52,905 bases of DNA from a bacterium. Lineage in GTDB: Bacteria; Cyanobacteriota; Vampirovibrionia; Gastranaerophilales; UBA9971. The stretch covers positions 1 to 52,905 of the forward strand of contig JBAWVS010000013.1 in NCBI GenBank assembly GCA_037147175.1, given 5' to 3'. Below the pieces are notes generated by a model. It saw only the letters and a program-made list of their open reading frames with translations. It was not told the DNA's origin and did not search any database. A program made the position numbers and the translations under genes. Shown one piece after another: positions 18,478 through 27,524 of this stretch (its first letter is position 1; each line of letters starts with the position of its first letter).

Positions 18478-18788
18478 TTAGTATAAATTAGACACCGAAT
18501 AAAGCTGTTTGTCTATATTTTTTGAATTTATAAGCCGAACTGTTAACATTATTAAGAATATAAATTAATTAATCCACAATGGCTTTGTTATTTTTTATTG
18601 TATGAATTCACAATCAAACTGCAACACTTAGAGCTTAGTTTGGCTATCTAGCAATTCAAGCTTGCTATAAAATCTCTCGAGGAAGATGGATTAACCCACG
18701 GACAAGCTGCCTCAAAGATATTAAAGAATGTTAAAAAATCTATAAAAAGCAGAAAAATATATATTTTGGCATAGAAAATTTTTTATAA
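18478..18788. other. 311-bp intergenic region with a short coding-like remnant
   Basis: No complete gene is seen. Bases 18652-18774 hold 40 stop-free codons with a plausible composition (they include 'LEEDGLTHGQAASKILKN') but no start codon. They are directly preceded by a TAG within the motif CTATCTAGCAATTC, which recurs at about 36490. This looks like a gene remnant cut by a short dispersed element. The rest is AT-rich. Confidence 0.45.
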
Positions 18789-20630
18789 TTATTCTTCTGA
18801 GGCAAACTGGTCTATAAGGCCGTCTTCTTTGTATAAAATGGCTCTGACAATTTTATGCCCATCCATGTTTTCGACCTTCATTTTTATATCATTAGCTTCA
18901 ACTTCATCGCCTATTTCCGGCTCTCTGCCAAGCAAACCGAATATATATCCGCCTATTGTCTGAAAATCTTCTGTAGGAAGGTCAAGCCCGAATCTTTCAT
19001 TCAAATCATAAATATCCATTTTTGAATAAACACTTATTGTTTTATCATCAATCCTTGTTATTTCAGGAATTTGAACGTCATATTCATCCCAAATTTCGCC
19101 TACTATTTCTTCGAGAACATCTTCTACGGTTACAATACCTGCAACTCCGCCATGTTCATCTACCACAGCCGCAATTTGCGATTTATTTAAATTAAATTCG
19201 TTAAGCATACTGCTTATTGATTTATTCTCGGGAACAATTGTAATTTCTCGAACAAGGTCTTTTATTTGAATCAAGTTCTTGTCTTCACAATTTTTTATAG
19301 CTTTTAAAACATCTTTTGCATTAATAATACCGATAATATTATCGATATTTTCTTCATAAACAGGGATTCTGGTGTGTCCCGATGAAATAATAACATCCAT
19401 GAGTTCATCAACAGTAGCTTCTGTGTCTATAAACTTAACGTCAGTTCTTGGAATCATAATTTCATCAACTACAGTATTGGTAAAATCAAAGAATTTAGAG
19501 AGCATTTTGGCTTCTTTGGGCGTTAAAATCTCGATCTTTTTGCCATCTTCAATTAATTTCTTAAATTTATCTTGCCAGTCATCTTCAGCATCACTTGCCT
19601 GAACTTCTATTGTAATATGGGAAACGTTTTTAATTTTTTCTTTTAGCTTAAGCTCAAGTTTATCGGCAATATCATCAGCTTCTTTAACCTGAATTTCGGG
19701 ATCAACTTCAATTCCCATATTAATAATTAAACCAGATGACCCCATATCCATTGTTTTCAGGTCAAGAACATGTGAAACTCCTGTTGTCATCTCGGCAATA
19801 TGTTTTATGTTTGCTTCAATATCAGGTTTTGCAGAAGTCCCTGTAAGAAAGTTTACATTATAGCGAAGCAAATAAAAAGCAAGTCCTAAAAGCATAAAAC
19901 CTATTATTATGGAGGCTATAGCATCAGGAATGTATGAAAACTGCGCTTCTGTATAAAATTTTGCTATTGTTAAAGCAATTAAAGCAACTATTGCACCCGT
20001 TAAAGCAGCAGTGTCTTCGTACCAGACAAATTTTGTAGTAGGACTTTTTATTTGGTTTATGCATTTTATGGATTTTAAAAAAACATCAATAGGGCTGTCA
20101 GCCGTGATTTCTGCTTCTGATATTACGGCTTTGCTTGCACTAAGAACCGCCCACAGTTCAAATAAAATGCTTCCTGTTAAAGTTATAGCAATTAAAGGAT
20201 AGTTATTAAGCAGCTGGATTTCGCTGTGATGAGTTATAAAAAGCTTTGACCAGCCTTTATACAAAGAAACAGCCGTACCTGCAAGCATAAATATACTGGC
20301 AAAAATCGCCCATACATTTGCTTCAAGTCCGTATCCGAAAGGATGAAACCTGTCCGCGGGTTTGCTTCCTCTTTTCAGTCCAACTAACAGGCAAACACTA
20401 TTAAAGCCGTCTGCTGCCGAATGAATAGCCTCTGAAAGCATTGCCGAGCTTTTGCTCACGTACCAGCATCCCAGTTTTATTCCTGCTATGCCTATATTTG
20501 CAAATAAGGCTCTCCAAATTGCTTTCTCTTTGATAATATGAAGAGATTCAAAATCTGAATCTTTTTCTATTTTTATTATTGTTTCATGATTAACTGGTTC
20601 TGTATTTTTGTTATACGGGTCTGATGACAT
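18789..20630 (-). CDS. CDF cation transporter fused to CorC-type CBS domains
   Basis: The 613-residue protein joins two normally separate modules. Residues about 38-345 are a cation diffusion facilitator of the SLC30A9-like group: 'SEAIHSAADGF' has His70 and Asp74, 'HPFGYGLEANVWA' follows, and 'YEDTAAL' (205-206) and 'IPDAIAS' (Asp236) supply the other binding residues. Residues about 385-515 are two CBS domains beginning 'NTVVDEIMIPRTDVKFID', and about 527-602 is a CorC/HlyC (transporter-associated) domain. In CorC/CNNM proteins the same CBS-CorC tail follows a DUF21 membrane domain; here a CDF domain replaces it. The CBS pair may gate the transporter by ATP or Mg. Confidence 0.9.
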   Translation of the reverse strand: MSSDPYNKNTEPVNHETIIKIEKDSDFESLHIIKEKAIWRALFANIGIAGIKLGCWYVSKSSAMLSEAIHSAADGFNSVCLLVGLKRGSKPADRFHPFGYGLEANVWAIFASIFMLAGTAVSLYKGWSKLFITHHSEIQLLNNYPLIAITLTGSILFELWAVLSASKAVISEAEITADSPIDVFLKSIKCINQIKSPTTKFVWYEDTAALTGAIVALIALTIAKFYTEAQFSYIPDAIASIIIGFMLLGLAFYLLRYNVNFLTGTSAKPDIEANIKHIAEMTTGVSHVLDLKTMDMGSSGLIINMGIEVDPEIQVKEADDIADKLELKLKEKIKNVSHITIEVQASDAEDDWQDKFKKLIEDGKKIEILTPKEAKMLSKFFDFTNTVVDEIMIPRTDVKFIDTEATVDELMDVIISSGHTRIPVYEENIDNIIGIINAKDVLKAIKNCEDKNLIQIKDLVREITIVPENKSISSMLNEFNLNKSQIAAVVDEHGGVAGIVTVEDVLEEIVGEIWDEYDVQIPEITRIDDKTISVYSKMDIYDLNERFGLDLPTEDFQTIGGYIFGLLGREPEIGDEVEANDIKMKVENMDGHKIVRAILYKEDGLIDQFASEE

Positions 20631-20761
20631 AAATTATGCTTCTCTCAAAGAATATTTTTACTATATTTATTTAAATTAAAAATATAACTATACTTTATAA
20701 TATCAAATATTTTTCAAATATGCATAATATTTTCATTGTTTATAAAAATTGCTTAAAATTC

Positions 20762-20790
20762 TTGACAACTCACTCTACATATAGTGTAAT
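20762..20790 (+). promoter_or_regulatory. Promoter of the smc-scpA-scpB operon
   Basis: TTGACA at 20762-20767 and TGTAAT at 20785-20790 are 17 bp apart, 75 bp upstream of the smc start. Confidence 0.65.
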
Positions 20791-20864
20791 TCTTATATAT
20801 GTTCACTAAACAATTTATTGAATAATCGGTGTTGTGTTAAGGGGAAAGTCAGCGATATTTCTGG

Positions 20865-23800
20865 ATGTACATCAGCAAAATTGAAATAGACAATTTTAAG
20901 TCTTTTGCCAATAAGACAGAAATCCCTTTTCTTGAAGGATTTACGACGGTTTCGGGACCAAACGGTTCTGGAAAGAGCAATATTATAGACGGTATTTTAT
21001 TTGCTCTGGGTCTGTCGACCTCAAGAACACTTCGTGCTGAAAAGATTTTTCACCTGATAAACACACATAATAAAAGAAATGACGCCAGCGTTAAAGTTTA
21101 TTTTGCAAAAAAAGACGGTACAGAGCCGTTTTCTATAACAAGAAAAATCAAAAAATCATCTAACGGTTACGTCAGCAGTTATTACGTTAACGACAAAGTT
21201 TCCACACTCACAGATATTCACGATGAATTATCAAAATATAACATCTCACCGGGCTGCTATAACGTTATGATGCAGGGTGATGTTACCAATATTATTAATA
21301 TAAGCGCTAATGAAAGGCGCAAAATCATAGATGAAATAGCAGGAGTAGCCGACTTTGACAGAAGGATAGAACAGGCGAAAAAAGAACTTGATATTGTCGA
21401 AGAACGCGTTGGCAAATCCAATATAATTCTCAGCGAAGTTGATATCAGGCTTATTCAGCTGGAAGAAGAAAAACAGCATGCTTTAAAATACCAGAAATTA
21501 AGAGAAGAAAAACATCAACATGAGAGCAAACTGCATGTGGTCAGGTATTTTGAGATAAAAAATTCTTTTGAACGCTTACATGAAAGCATTCTTCACGCTA
21601 ATAAAGAAAAAAAAGAAGAAGAAAAAAAGCTTTCAGAGTTAAGCAACATGCTTTTAGCAGCGCAAACAAAGCTTAAAGACTTATCTGAAGACATAAAAAA
21701 CAAAGGTGAAGACGAGCAGATAGAAGTTAAAAAGCAGATAGAAACATTAAAAGGAATAATTTCCAGAAAAAAAGACAGTATAACCTTTACAGAAAAACAA
21801 ATTAAGGATAATATTCACGGAATAGAAAGCGCTCAAAGAAATATTCAGGAATTAACAGAGAAAATAGAGGATTCAAACCTCAAAATTTCCAATAAAAATA
21901 CCGAAATAAAAATCCTTGAAGAAAATATAAAAACAGAAAAAGAACATCTTCAAAGAGTTCTGGACGAAGTTTCCGGAATTAACAAAACTGCAAATGCACA
22001 TTTAGAAAAACGAAACGCTCTAAGAAAACAGATCGAGAACAAAAAAGACGAAGAAAATGCTATTTTAAAAGAGAAACTTACCCTCCAAGAAAAGGTTTCC
22101 AGATTTTCAAGAGACATAGAAGAATCAAAACAAAAGATTCTTGAAGTTGAAAATCTTAAAATAGAATCTGTTGAAAAGAAAAATATTCTGGAAACACAGA
22201 CAATAGAGCTGGATAAAGAACTAAAAGATTTCGAGCTCGTTCAAAAGAACAATCTTTATAATCACGATAAAATTAAAAATGAAATAAGCGATTTAACTTA
22301 TAACATCAACACTGCTTACAGAAAAATTGCCCAGCTTGAAGCTAACAAAAGGGCTGCGGAAGATGCAGGATTCGGAAGAGCCATTGATACGGTGCTTAAA
22401 GCTGATATTGAAGGTGTTCACGATATTCTGGCAAAGCTGGGAAAAGTTGATGACGAATATTCAACCGCTCTTGAAATAGCTATGGGCGGAAGAATGAGAA
22501 ATATTGTCGTTGATGACGATGAAACAGCAAGTATAGCTATAGAAGTTCTCAAATCTTCACGTGCGGGAAGGGCAACTTTTCTTCCGCTCAACAAAATGAA
22601 ACCACGCCCTTGGGGAATGAAACCTCCAAAAGATGCCGGTATAATAGATTTTGCAATAAATCTTGTTGAGTTTGACAGTGTTTATGAACCGGCATTTAAT
22701 TACGCACTCGGGGATACGCTTATAGTAGAGGATTTGAATGTTGCAAGGCGTTTAATGGGCAAATACAGGCTTGTTACGCTTGATGGCGGGCTTATAGAAA
22801 AGTCCGGTGCAATGACAGGCGGTGAAGCGCAGAAATCAGGGCTTAAATTTGCTCAATCTGAAGACGAAGAACTTAGTAAATTCAAAGAAAGATTTGAAAA
22901 ACTTCAAGATAAAGCGATAAATCTCGAAACACAAAAGCAGGAAATAGAAAAAAAACTTGACGAAGTCCGCCGGGATTATTCAAATGCGATGACTGAATCA
23001 AACAAAAAGAAAATGGAGCTTGAAAATCTGCTTAAAAATCTTAAAGAAGCAGACACAACAATAATTTTAAAGCAGCAAAACATTGAAAAGATAACTCCTG
23101 AATTTGAAATTGCCGAAAAAGAATTGGAAGAAATTACACTTAAATTAAACACTTTTTCTGTTGAAATTCAAAAACTTGCAAAAGAAATGGAAATAATAGA
23201 ACAAGCCCTTCCGAAAGATGAATTATTAAAGCTCAATGAGCAAACAGAGGGTATAGAGTTCGAAATTAAGCGTTATGAAAGCAAACTTTCCAACTGCCTC
23301 AATGATATTAAATCGGTTGAATTAGAAATCAACTTTAATAAACTTACAATATCAACTCAAAAAGACAAAATAGAGCGCACAACTGAAGAAAATATCAAAC
23401 TTTCCAAAGAAAATGAATCTTTTGTTGTTGAAATCTCGAACACAGAAGAAAAAGCAAAAGAACTCGAAGAAAAAATTCGTGAAATAAGTTTAGAATTAAG
23501 CGAACTGCAAGGCGAAAGAGATAAATTCCACGCAGAAGTTCTAAATCTGGAAACCAATAAAAACGGGCTTCAATTAAAAATAGAAAGACTTGTTGCTCAG
23601 GTAGAAGCCTTTAAAGTCAGCCGCAAAGAAAAAGAACCCGAGCTTGACGCGATAAGAGAAGAACTTATAAAACAAGGCTTTGAAATAGCACAGCTTTCGC
23701 CAACAACAATTTCTGTTGATGAAGTTCATAAAAGCATTGCAAGACTTCAAAAACGTATGGAAGAGATGGAACCTGTCAATATGAAAGCTCTTACAGAATA

Positions 23801-24359
23801 TGACGAGGTAAAATTCAGAAAAGACGAGCTTAAAAACAAAATAGACACGCTTATAAAAGAAAAACAACAGATAGTTGAAAGAATGAACGGCTTTGAAGAC
23901 CTTAAAATAAAGTCTTTTAAGGAAACTTATGATAATGTAAACAGCAATTTCGAGGGGATTTTTGCTCAACTTTCCGATGGTACAGGAAAAATAGTGCTTG
24001 AAAATGAAGAAAACCCTCTTTTAGGCGGTTTAACTATAGAAGCACAGCCAAGAGACAAAAAAATGCAGCGTCTTGAATCAATGAGCGGTGGTGAAAAATC
24101 TTTAACGGCTCTGGCATTTGTTTTTGCCATTCAGAGATACCTTCCTGCACCTTTTTATGCATTTGATGAGGTAGATATGCACCTTGACGGAATAAACGCA
24201 GAAAGACTTGCCCAATTAATAAAATCACAGTCTTCTAATACTCAATTCGTAGTGGTATCATTAAGAAAACCTATGATTGAAGCTGCGGACAGAACTATAG
24301 GCGTTACACAGAAAAACAGCGGAATTACTAAGGTTACAGGAGTGAAGTTGCATGGCTAA
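20865..24359 (+). CDS. smc: Chromosome segregation SMC ATPase
   Basis: The 1164-residue condensin subunit has its N-terminal ATPase head with Walker A 'GPNGSGKSN' (residues 31-39), long coiled coils, and a hinge at about 500-640 ('GFGRAIDTVLKADIEGVHDILAKL' region). The C-terminal head carries 'MSGGEKSL' (signature) and 'YAFDEVDMHLD' (Walker B). The architecture and length are normal. It extrudes DNA loops together with ScpA and ScpB. The start at 20865 lacks a clear ribosome-binding site (the nearest purine-rich stretch is 16 nt away). No other in-frame start codon is nearby. Confidence 0.98.
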   Translation: MYISKIEIDNFKSFANKTEIPFLEGFTTVSGPNGSGKSNIIDGILFALGLSTSRTLRAEKIFHLINTHNKRNDASVKVYFAKKDGTEPFSITRKIKKSSNGYVSSYYVNDKVSTLTDIHDELSKYNISPGCYNVMMQGDVTNIINISANERRKIIDEIAGVADFDRRIEQAKKELDIVEERVGKSNIILSEVDIRLIQLEEEKQHALKYQKLREEKHQHESKLHVVRYFEIKNSFERLHESILHANKEKKEEEKKLSELSNMLLAAQTKLKDLSEDIKNKGEDEQIEVKKQIETLKGIISRKKDSITFTEKQIKDNIHGIESAQRNIQELTEKIEDSNLKISNKNTEIKILEENIKTEKEHLQRVLDEVSGINKTANAHLEKRNALRKQIENKKDEENAILKEKLTLQEKVSRFSRDIEESKQKILEVENLKIESVEKKNILETQTIELDKELKDFELVQKNNLYNHDKIKNEISDLTYNINTAYRKIAQLEANKRAAEDAGFGRAIDTVLKADIEGVHDILAKLGKVDDEYSTALEIAMGGRMRNIVVDDDETASIAIEVLKSSRAGRATFLPLNKMKPRPWGMKPPKDAGIIDFAINLVEFDSVYEPAFNYALGDTLIVEDLNVARRLMGKYRLVTLDGGLIEKSGAMTGGEAQKSGLKFAQSEDEELSKFKERFEKLQDKAINLETQKQEIEKKLDEVRRDYSNAMTESNKKKMELENLLKNLKEADTTIILKQQNIEKITPEFEIAEKELEEITLKLNTFSVEIQKLAKEMEIIEQALPKDELLKLNEQTEGIEFEIKRYESKLSNCLNDIKSVELEINFNKLTISTQKDKIERTTEENIKLSKENESFVVEISNTEEKAKELEEKIREISLELSELQGERDKFHAEVLNLETNKNGLQLKIERLVAQVEAFKVSRKEKEPELDAIREELIKQGFEIAQLSPTTISVDEVHKSIARLQKRMEEMEPVNMKALTEYDEVKFRKDELKNKIDTLIKEKQQIVERMNGFEDLKIKSFKETYDNVNSNFEGIFAQLSDGTGKIVLENEENPLLGGLTIEAQPRDKKMQRLESMSGGEKSLTALAFVFAIQRYLPAPFYAFDEVDMHLDGINAERLAQLIKSQSSNTQFVVVSLRKPMIEAADRTIGVTQKNSGITKVTGVKLHG

Positions 24360-25287
24360 TACGGGTTTTAAAAACAATACTGCCTTCACGCAGCCAATAA
24401 ACGCTTTAACTCTTGAAGTTTATGAAGACCTTAATAAAAAGGCTGAAAATGCTGTTGACGGAATAGAAATTCTTGTTGAAATGTCAAAAAAAGGAAAAAT
24501 TGATCCGTGGAATATTGATATTGCTGATGTAACTGACAAATATCTTCAACAACTGGTAGAAATTAAAACCAATAACCTTAAACTTACAGGAAGAACTCTT
24601 TTCTTTGCGGCTGTTCTTTTAAGGCTTAAATCGGATATTCTTGAGGGCATAAATCTTAATGAGGATGATTTTCACGAACAGGATTTCTTTGAAGAGCTTG
24701 ATAATACTTTTGATGACGATACCGAAAACATCAATATGAACAATGTCATTTCACTTGACGATGTTCTCGAAAGGAGAACCAGTGTACGGCTTCATAGAGA
24801 ACGTATTGTAACGCTTGAAGACCTTATTAAACAACTTGAATTTTACGAAAAAATCGATAAAAGACTTGCACTCCAGAACAAAAACAGCAGAGCATTAAGA
24901 AGAGCCAAGTCCTACGAGAAATTTACCGCCGAAGACATCATAAACATGGCTCACGATGAATATATTGACAACAGTATAAAAGTTCTTCAGTCCGTACTTG
25001 AAAGAATTTTTCTTACAGACAAAAAAGCTTCCCTTTCTGAATTAATCGAAACAGGCATGGACAAGGTTTCTGTCTATATTGCGCTTCTGTTTCTTTCTGC
25101 AACAAGTGATATTGACCTTGTTCAAGATGAGTTCTATTCGGAACTGTATATTGTTCAGGAAAATTGTGAACAAAAGCCGGAAATATCAATAAAAGTTGAT
25201 GACTTAAAACCTTCAAGAAAAATGAAATCTGATATTAGGTCGTTCAATCCCGATTCGCTTTCAAATAGTAAATCGGAGGCGTTTTAA
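24352..25287 (+). CDS. scpA: Segregation and condensation protein A (kleisin)
   Basis: The 311-residue kleisin bridges the SMC head domains. Its N-terminal 'FEGPLDLLL'-type region is represented by 'VDGIEILVEMSKKGKIDPWNIDIADVTDKYLQQL', and the winged-helix C-terminal part ends near residue 260. A Lys/Ser-rich tail of about 40 residues is unlike most ScpA proteins. It overlaps smc by 8 bp and scpB by 1 bp, which indicates translational coupling. Confidence 0.92.
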   Translation: MANTGFKNNTAFTQPINALTLEVYEDLNKKAENAVDGIEILVEMSKKGKIDPWNIDIADVTDKYLQQLVEIKTNNLKLTGRTLFFAAVLLRLKSDILEGINLNEDDFHEQDFFEELDNTFDDDTENINMNNVISLDDVLERRTSVRLHRERIVTLEDLIKQLEFYEKIDKRLALQNKNSRALRRAKSYEKFTAEDIINMAHDEYIDNSIKVLQSVLERIFLTDKKASLSELIETGMDKVSVYIALLFLSATSDIDLVQDEFYSELYIVQENCEQKPEISIKVDDLKPSRKMKSDIRSFNPDSLSNSKSEAF

Positions 25288-25901
25288 TGTCTAAAAAAGA
25301 CGGGCTGCAAAAAAAATCATCTGATGTCGCTCCCTCTACGCCTTTAAAATGCAGGGTTGAAGCAGCTCTTTTTGTTATAGGAAAAGCCGCTTCTATTGAA
25401 GAAATAGCTGAAATACTTAAAGAAGAACCTGTTGAAGTGGAAGAAGCTCTTCTTGACTTAATTATGGATTATTCTACCCGCGAAACCGCTCTGGAAATTG
25501 ATGATGAAAACGGATATATAATTCAAATAAACGAAGATTATAGGGATATCGTAGAAAAACTTGTTCCTGTGGAGCTTAAAACACCTATCTTAAGGACTTT
25601 AACAATTATTGCGATAAAAGAACCCATCAGACAATCCAGATTAAAAGAACTTCGCGGCGCTGTGGCTTACGATCACATCCTCGAACTTCTGGAAAAGGGT
25701 TTAATTACAAGGAAAAAAGATAAAAACGGCAGATCATTTATTTTAAAAACCACCTCTAAATTTGCTGAATATTTCAAAATGAAAGGCGATACACGCGCTC
25801 TGGCAAAAATTCTTGACATAGAAGCCACTCCTGATGTGGAAGGGATTCAAAAAGAAATAGATTATGATATAAACAGTGCTGCCGACACAGACCCAAATTA
25901 A
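25287..25901 (+). CDS. scpB: Segregation and condensation protein B
   Basis: The 204-residue protein has the winged-helix pattern of ScpB: 'VEAALFVIGKAASIEEIAEIL' at about 23-43 and 'PVELKTPILRTLTIIAIKEPIRQSRLKELRGAVAYDHILELLEKGLI' at about 92-137. It dimerises and stabilises ScpA on SMC. It is coupled to scpA by a 1-bp overlap. Its 3' end overlaps a convergent methyltransferase gene by 4 bp. Confidence 0.93.
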   Translation: MSKKDGLQKKSSDVAPSTPLKCRVEAALFVIGKAASIEEIAEILKEEPVEVEEALLDLIMDYSTRETALEIDDENGYIIQINEDYRDIVEKLVPVELKTPILRTLTIIAIKEPIRQSRLKELRGAVAYDHILELLEKGLITRKKDKNGRSFILKTTSKFAEYFKMKGDTRALAKILDIEATPDVEGIQKEIDYDINSAADTDPN

Positions 25902-26791
25902 TATTTTTCTGCGGAAATATAAACTTTTGGCAGATTAATAGTTACTATTTTTTCGCTAAATTCTGTTTTCAAATTTTCAATAAATTCATTTACTTCATTT
26001 TCTGAAAGATAGCGAAGATATTTTTCTTTTATAGTGGGCTGCCCAACGCTTAATACGGAGTTAAACCAATCATCAACAATGTCTTTTGAAAAATCAATTT
26101 TTGAAAAAGGTTCGGCAGGAATTATATCAATATTATTAAAACCAGCATTTTTCAAATTTTCTTTAAGAGTACTTTCGTTAAAATTTAAAAGCGGGTCACT
26201 TTCATTAGATATAATTTTATCTTCTACTTCTTTTAATTTTTCATAGTTAGAAAAATTATCCGGATTAATTAGCTCATAAAATTTTGTATTTTTGTTCATA
26301 ACGGCTTCATAACTTGATATTCTTCCGCCATGTTTTAATATCCTGAAAAATTCATTTATTGTTTTATGTTTATCAAGAATATGAACCAGAACTGACCTTG
26401 TAACAATAACATCAACCGAAGAATCAGGAAGCTTTGTATCAGCAGCATCTGTTTGAAGAAAGATTATTTCATTTTCTATTCCATAAGATTCAGCAATTTT
26501 ATAGCATTCTTCAACACAATCTAAAAAAGCATCAGAAGCAATAACTTTTCCTGCGCCTTTTAGTCTTTCATACGCCCCAAAAGCAAGAAGTCCTGTTCCT
26601 GTTCCTACATCCAGAAGAACATCATTTAATTTCAAATTAGCCCTATCAAGAATTGTATCTCTAATTTCAAACAGCAATGAGTTCATTTGTTGTTTTTCTT
26701 CTTCTGAAGAACCTGCAAATCTTGAATTATTAAGCCATTTTGACCATGTTGTTACAACTTCGGACATTTGCTTTTCCTTTTTTGAATTCAA
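25898..26791 (-). CDS. SAM-dependent methyltransferase
   Basis: The 297-residue protein is a class I methyltransferase: 'LLDVGTGTGLLAFGAYERL' (motif I, about 59-77), 'VIASDAF' (motif II) and 'VDVIVTRSVLVHIL' (motif IV-like). The C-terminal domain of about 120 residues is helical. It most resembles small-molecule methyltransferases (MT11 type), but the acceptor is not deducible. It converges with scpB. Confidence 0.85.
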   Translation of the reverse strand: MNSKKEKQMSEVVTTWSKWLNNSRFAGSSEEEKQQMNSLLFEIRDTILDRANLKLNDVLLDVGTGTGLLAFGAYERLKGAGKVIASDAFLDCVEECYKIAESYGIENEIIFLQTDAADTKLPDSSVDVIVTRSVLVHILDKHKTINEFFRILKHGGRISSYEAVMNKNTKFYELINPDNFSNYEKLKEVEDKIISNESDPLLNFNESTLKENLKNAGFNNIDIIPAEPFSKIDFSKDIVDDWFNSVLSVGQPTIKEKYLRYLSENEVNEFIENLKTEFSEKIVTINLPKVYISAEKY

Positions 26792-26860
26792 AAACGCTGC
26801 CGCAATTATTGCACTTTTTTGTTGATTTGTCAGCTTTTTCAGAAGATATTTAAATATATA

Positions 26861-26898
26861 AAAAAGCTACCCTTTTAAATTTTGGATAGCTTTTTTTA
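26861..26898 (-). terminator. Rho-independent terminator for the small glycine-rich gene
   Basis: AGCTACCC pairs with GGATAGCT, with A/T runs on both sides. It lies about 25 bp after the stop (at 26925) of the minus-strand gene and could act in both directions. Confidence 0.75.
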
Positions 26899-26924
26899 TT
26901 TAATATTTATTTAATATTATCAGA

Positions 26925-27245
26925 TTACAAACCGCCTAAAAGCTTTTTAGCTCCCTTAAAAATATCACCAACTACAGGTACTTTTTCAACAACATCTAAA
27001 GCCGCTTTTGCTATGCCAGCGCCGGGTATAAGATTAGTAGCTAAATCTGCTGCTGTACTCAGGAGTCCGCTGCCTTCTGACGATCCTGATTTAGTAAATG
27101 TATCAGATGATAAGCTGTTTTGCGCATTATTTAATAATAGACCTATTGCCTCCTTTGCATTTTGTAAAGCTTTTGGATCTTTAGGATCAAAGACAAATAC
27201 TACGTTACTTTTTGCTGCTACTGAAGTGCCAACTCCTGCCACCAT
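26925..27245 (-). CDS. Small Gly/Ala-rich protein with a membrane-active C-terminus
   Basis: The 106-residue protein has no clear signal peptide, but its last 50 residues are amphipathic and Gly/Ala-rich: 'TAADLATNLIPGAGIAKAAL' followed by 'VEKVPVVGDIFKGAKKLLGGL'. This pattern resembles class II bacteriocins and small membrane-permeabilising peptides. It has a good ribosome-binding site (AGGAGAG) and its own terminator. No immunity or export genes are beside it, so the bacteriocin reading is tentative. A structural or storage role is possible. Confidence 0.6.
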   Translation of the reverse strand: MVAGVGTSVAAKSNVVFVFDPKDPKALQNAKEAIGLLLNNAQNSLSSDTFTKSGSSEGSGLLSTAADLATNLIPGAGIAKAALDVVEKVPVVGDIFKGAKKLLGGL

Positions 27246-27524
27246 AATTTCTCTCCTCTTTCTTTCTCTCTCTACCCTTAACTAAATTACATATACTATG
27301 TTTTTAAAATCACTTTTAATCAGCAATTTCCCAGCTAATTAAAGCTACTTTTGTTTTGTTAATACTGAAAAACTTTATTAATCCTCTTTACCCTTTTTCA
27401 TATTTCCTTATTAATATAAAAACAAGCAGTTCATGAAAATTGCCATTTTGTTAAGAAATATTAATTTTTCATTTTTTATGTTAAACTAAAATTATTGTGG
27501 CATATTGATTTCAAAGGTTCTTTA

